Shown here: piece after piece, positions 62,656 through 64,000 of the stretch
How positions within the stretch are numbered: position 1 is the first letter of the stretch
Layout of the letters: every line of letters starts with the position of its first letter
Source of the DNA: Polyangiaceae bacterium
Lineage (GTDB): Bacteria > Myxococcota_A > Polyangia > Polyangiales > Polyangiaceae
Assembly: GCA_020846005.1 (NCBI GenBank)
Contig: JADLEQ010000059.1
Span: 21,121-85,120 of the forward strand
Direction: 5' to 3'
Length of the DNA: 64,000 nucleotides
Translations under genes and position numbers: made by a program
Notes under the pieces: model-generated
Seen by the model: the letters and a program-made list of their open reading frames with translations, nothing else
The model's database searches: none
Told to the model about the DNA's origin: nothing

Positions 62656-63410
62656 TCCGCTTCGAGGCGCGAGGGCGGGTGGCGATCGTCACCCTGGATC
62701 GGCCCGCCCGCCGTAACGCCGTGTGTCGCGAGATCGCCGAGGGCATGGAACGCGCGCTCGACGCCTTCGAGGCCGACCCGGAGCTGTGGGTCGGGATCGT
62801 CGCCGCGGAGGGGCCCGCCTTCTGTGCCGGCGCCGATCTGGCGGCCGTGGAGCGTGGCGAGGGCGCGTCGCTGTCCACGGAGCGCGGCGGTTTCGCCGGC
62901 ATCGTGCGGCGGGCGCGGGTGAAGCCGCTGGTGGCCGCGGTGGACGGCCCGGCGCTGGCCGGGGGCTGCGAGGTGGTGCTCGCGTGCGATCTCGTCGTCG
63001 CGAGCCGGGCGGCCCGCTTCGGCCTCCCCGAGGTGAAGCGCTCGCTGGTGGCCGCCGCGGGCGGCCTCTTCCGGCTGCCGCGCGCGCTCCCGGAGCGCGT
63101 CGCGCTCGAGCTGGTGCTCACCGGGGACTCGATCGACGCCGAGCGGGCGGAGCGCCTCGGGCTCGTGAACCGGCTGGTCGAGCCGGGGGAGGCGCTCGCC
63201 GGCGCCCTCGCGCTCGCCGGCGCGATCGCGGCGAACGCGCCGATCGCGGTGCAGGAGAGCCTGCGGATCGCGCGTCGCGCGTCGGAGCCGGACGAGGTCC
63301 TCTGGCGCGAGAGCCGGGACGCGTTCGTGCGCGTGCTCGGCACCGAGGACGCCCGAGAGGGTCCGCGGGCCTTCCTGGAGAAGCGCGCGCCCGCGTGGCG
63401 GAACCGCTGA
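62652..63410 (+). CDS. Enoyl-CoA hydratase/isomerase family protein
   Basis: A 252-residue crotonase-fold protein. It has the oxyanion-hole segment AFCAGADLAA, VDGPALAGGCEVVLACDLVVA, and FGLPEVKRSLVAAAGGLFRL in the middle of the fold, where most hydratases have GLIPGAGGTQRL. Which of hydratase, isomerase or other crotonase reactions it does is uncertain. It starts at GTG 62652, inside the esterase stop. Confidence 0.87.
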   Translation: MIRFEARGRVAIVTLDRPARRNAVCREIAEGMERALDAFEADPELWVGIVAAEGPAFCAGADLAAVERGEGASLSTERGGFAGIVRRARVKPLVAAVDGPALAGGCEVVLACDLVVASRAARFGLPEVKRSLVAAAGGLFRLPRALPERVALELVLTGDSIDAERAERLGLVNRLVEPGEALAGALALAGAIAANAPIAVQESLRIARRASEPDEVLWRESRDAFVRVLGTEDAREGPRAFLEKRAPAWRNR

Positions 63411-63768
63411 GCGGCGACGGCGCCGGAACCGGCGCGCCCGGCTCGCAGCTGTGCGGTCGCGGTCCGTTCAGGCCGCATGCCCGGACGACGACGCGGCTTC
63501 GAATGGAGCGCCGTCGGCGACCCTTCCTCCGCCGCGCCCGCCGCTCACGCCCAGGCCGGAGTCCGCCGAGGACGCGGCGACGGAGCGGGTCGGGCGTGAC
63601 GCCGGCGTCCCCGGCGCGGGAGCCGCCGCCGCGCCGCGCTGGGCGCGTCGAGCCTTCGCGGGCGCGCCGCCCAGCCAGAGAGGCAGCGATCCAGCGCACC
63701 CGGCACGCGGCGTCCGGTGCGTCGCAGGGGCGCCGGTGCTACCGTGCGCACGAGACGGAGGCTGCACG
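63411..63768. other. Intergenic region without a recognised gene
   Basis: 358 bases with no reading frame that looks conserved. The open frames here are short and lack coding bias. No tRNA, terminator or clear promoter was seen. The last bases (GAGACGGAGG) form the ribosome-binding site of the next gene. Confidence 0.6.
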
Positions 63769-64000
63769 ATGAGATCGATGGCGTGGGTTGCGGTGCTCGG
63801 TGGGCTGGCGGCCGCGTGCGGCGGGGAGTCCTTCAGCGGCGGCGGGGGCGCGGGGAGCGGCGGCGACGCCTCGGACGGGGCCTTGGGGGGGAGCGCGGGT
63901 GTGAGCGGGAGCGCGGGCGCGAGCGGGGGCAGCGGTGCGAGCGGGAGCGGGGGCGTGAGCGGGGGCAGCGGTGCGAGCGGGAGCGGGGGCGGGGGCGTGA
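63769..64000 (+). CDS. 5' part of a lipoprotein with Gly/Ser linker (runs off the window)
   Basis: The first 77 codons of a gene cut by the window end. It has a lipoprotein signal with lipobox LAAAC (about residue 16), then a Gly/Ser/Ala linker that includes a 36-bp tandem repeat (63922-63993). It is the same lipobox-plus-linker layout as at 28.6, 47.9 and 59.2 kb. The functional domain lies outside. Confidence 0.75.
   Translation, partial: MRSMAWVAVLGGLAAACGGESFSGGGGAGSGGDASDGALGGSAGVSGSAGASGGSGASGSGGVSGGSGASGSGGGGV
63922..63993 (+). repeat. 36-bp tandem repeat, two copies, in the lipoprotein linker
   Basis: A 36-bp unit (begins AGCGGGGGCAGCGGTGCG) is repeated twice in frame, nearly perfectly, encoding SGGSGASGSGGV-type units. 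Confidence 0.7.

Overview
The window is a very GC-rich stretch of a bacterial chromosome that fits a myxobacterium, probably of the order Polyangiales (inference). The clues are many lipoproteins with Gly/Ala/Ser-rich linkers, a kinase with an HRDVSP catalytic loop, two sigma-54 activators, TPR, PATAN and MshEN domains, a crowded two-strand layout, and no plasmid, phage or IS genes. Nearly all genes are intact and many overlap by 4 bases, which indicates translational coupling.

Layout. 1-4.4 kb: an ACP and two ketosynthases, each fused to a degenerate second ketosynthase-like lobe. 4.4-12.4 kb: housekeeping (asnS, ygfZ, cysK), a patatin, envelope proteins, and a class-II amidotransferase fold that has lost its catalytic residues. 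12.5-17 kb: a lipoprotein, an NtrC-type regulator and a Cys-rich repeat surface protein. 17.1-22.5 kb: a divergent stress or oxygen island (protoglobin histidine kinase, CBS protein, UspA on one strand; UspA, PNPOx-like protein, P-loop NTPase, phosphofructokinase on the other). 22.6-23.5 kb: an ECF sigma factor with a ZAS anti-sigma. 23.7-26.8 kb: a coupled ArsS radical-SAM, TVP38 and two-glycosyltransferase operon. 26.9-29.3 kb: a phosphatase, a lipoprotein and an apparent selenoprotein. 29.3-41.5 kb: ethylmalonyl-CoA pathway genes (two malyl-CoA lyase homologues, ccr, ethylmalonyl-CoA mutase, meaB) interspersed with membrane/TPR genes and clpS-clpA. 41.5-45.6 kb: a MYND-finger protein and a 2-oxoacid:ferredoxin oxidoreductase. 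45.7-54.6 kb: signalling (Ser/Thr kinase, sigma-54 regulator, MshEN-HD-REC-PATAN protein), TPR and lipoproteins, and tRNA-Cys. 54.8-59 kb: rplM-rpsI-argC-uvrB. 59.2-64 kb: lipoproteins, a BrkB-like protein, YjbQ, an esterase and a crotonase.

The strongest finding is at 28576-29274. A lipoprotein reading frame is interrupted by one in-frame TGA exactly where the first Cys of a thioredoxin-type CPGC motif should be. The same frame continues for 104 sense codons with clear thioredoxin-fold sequence. A bulged hairpin with a GGUC loop, like a bacterial SECIS element, follows the TGA at the expected distance. I read this as an exported Sec-Pro-Gly-Cys selenoprotein rather than a pseudogene. Other notable items are the ketosynthase fusions, the pseudo-amidotransferase, the eukaryote-like MYND/MSS51 protein, the oxygen-sensing island and the ArsS cluster.
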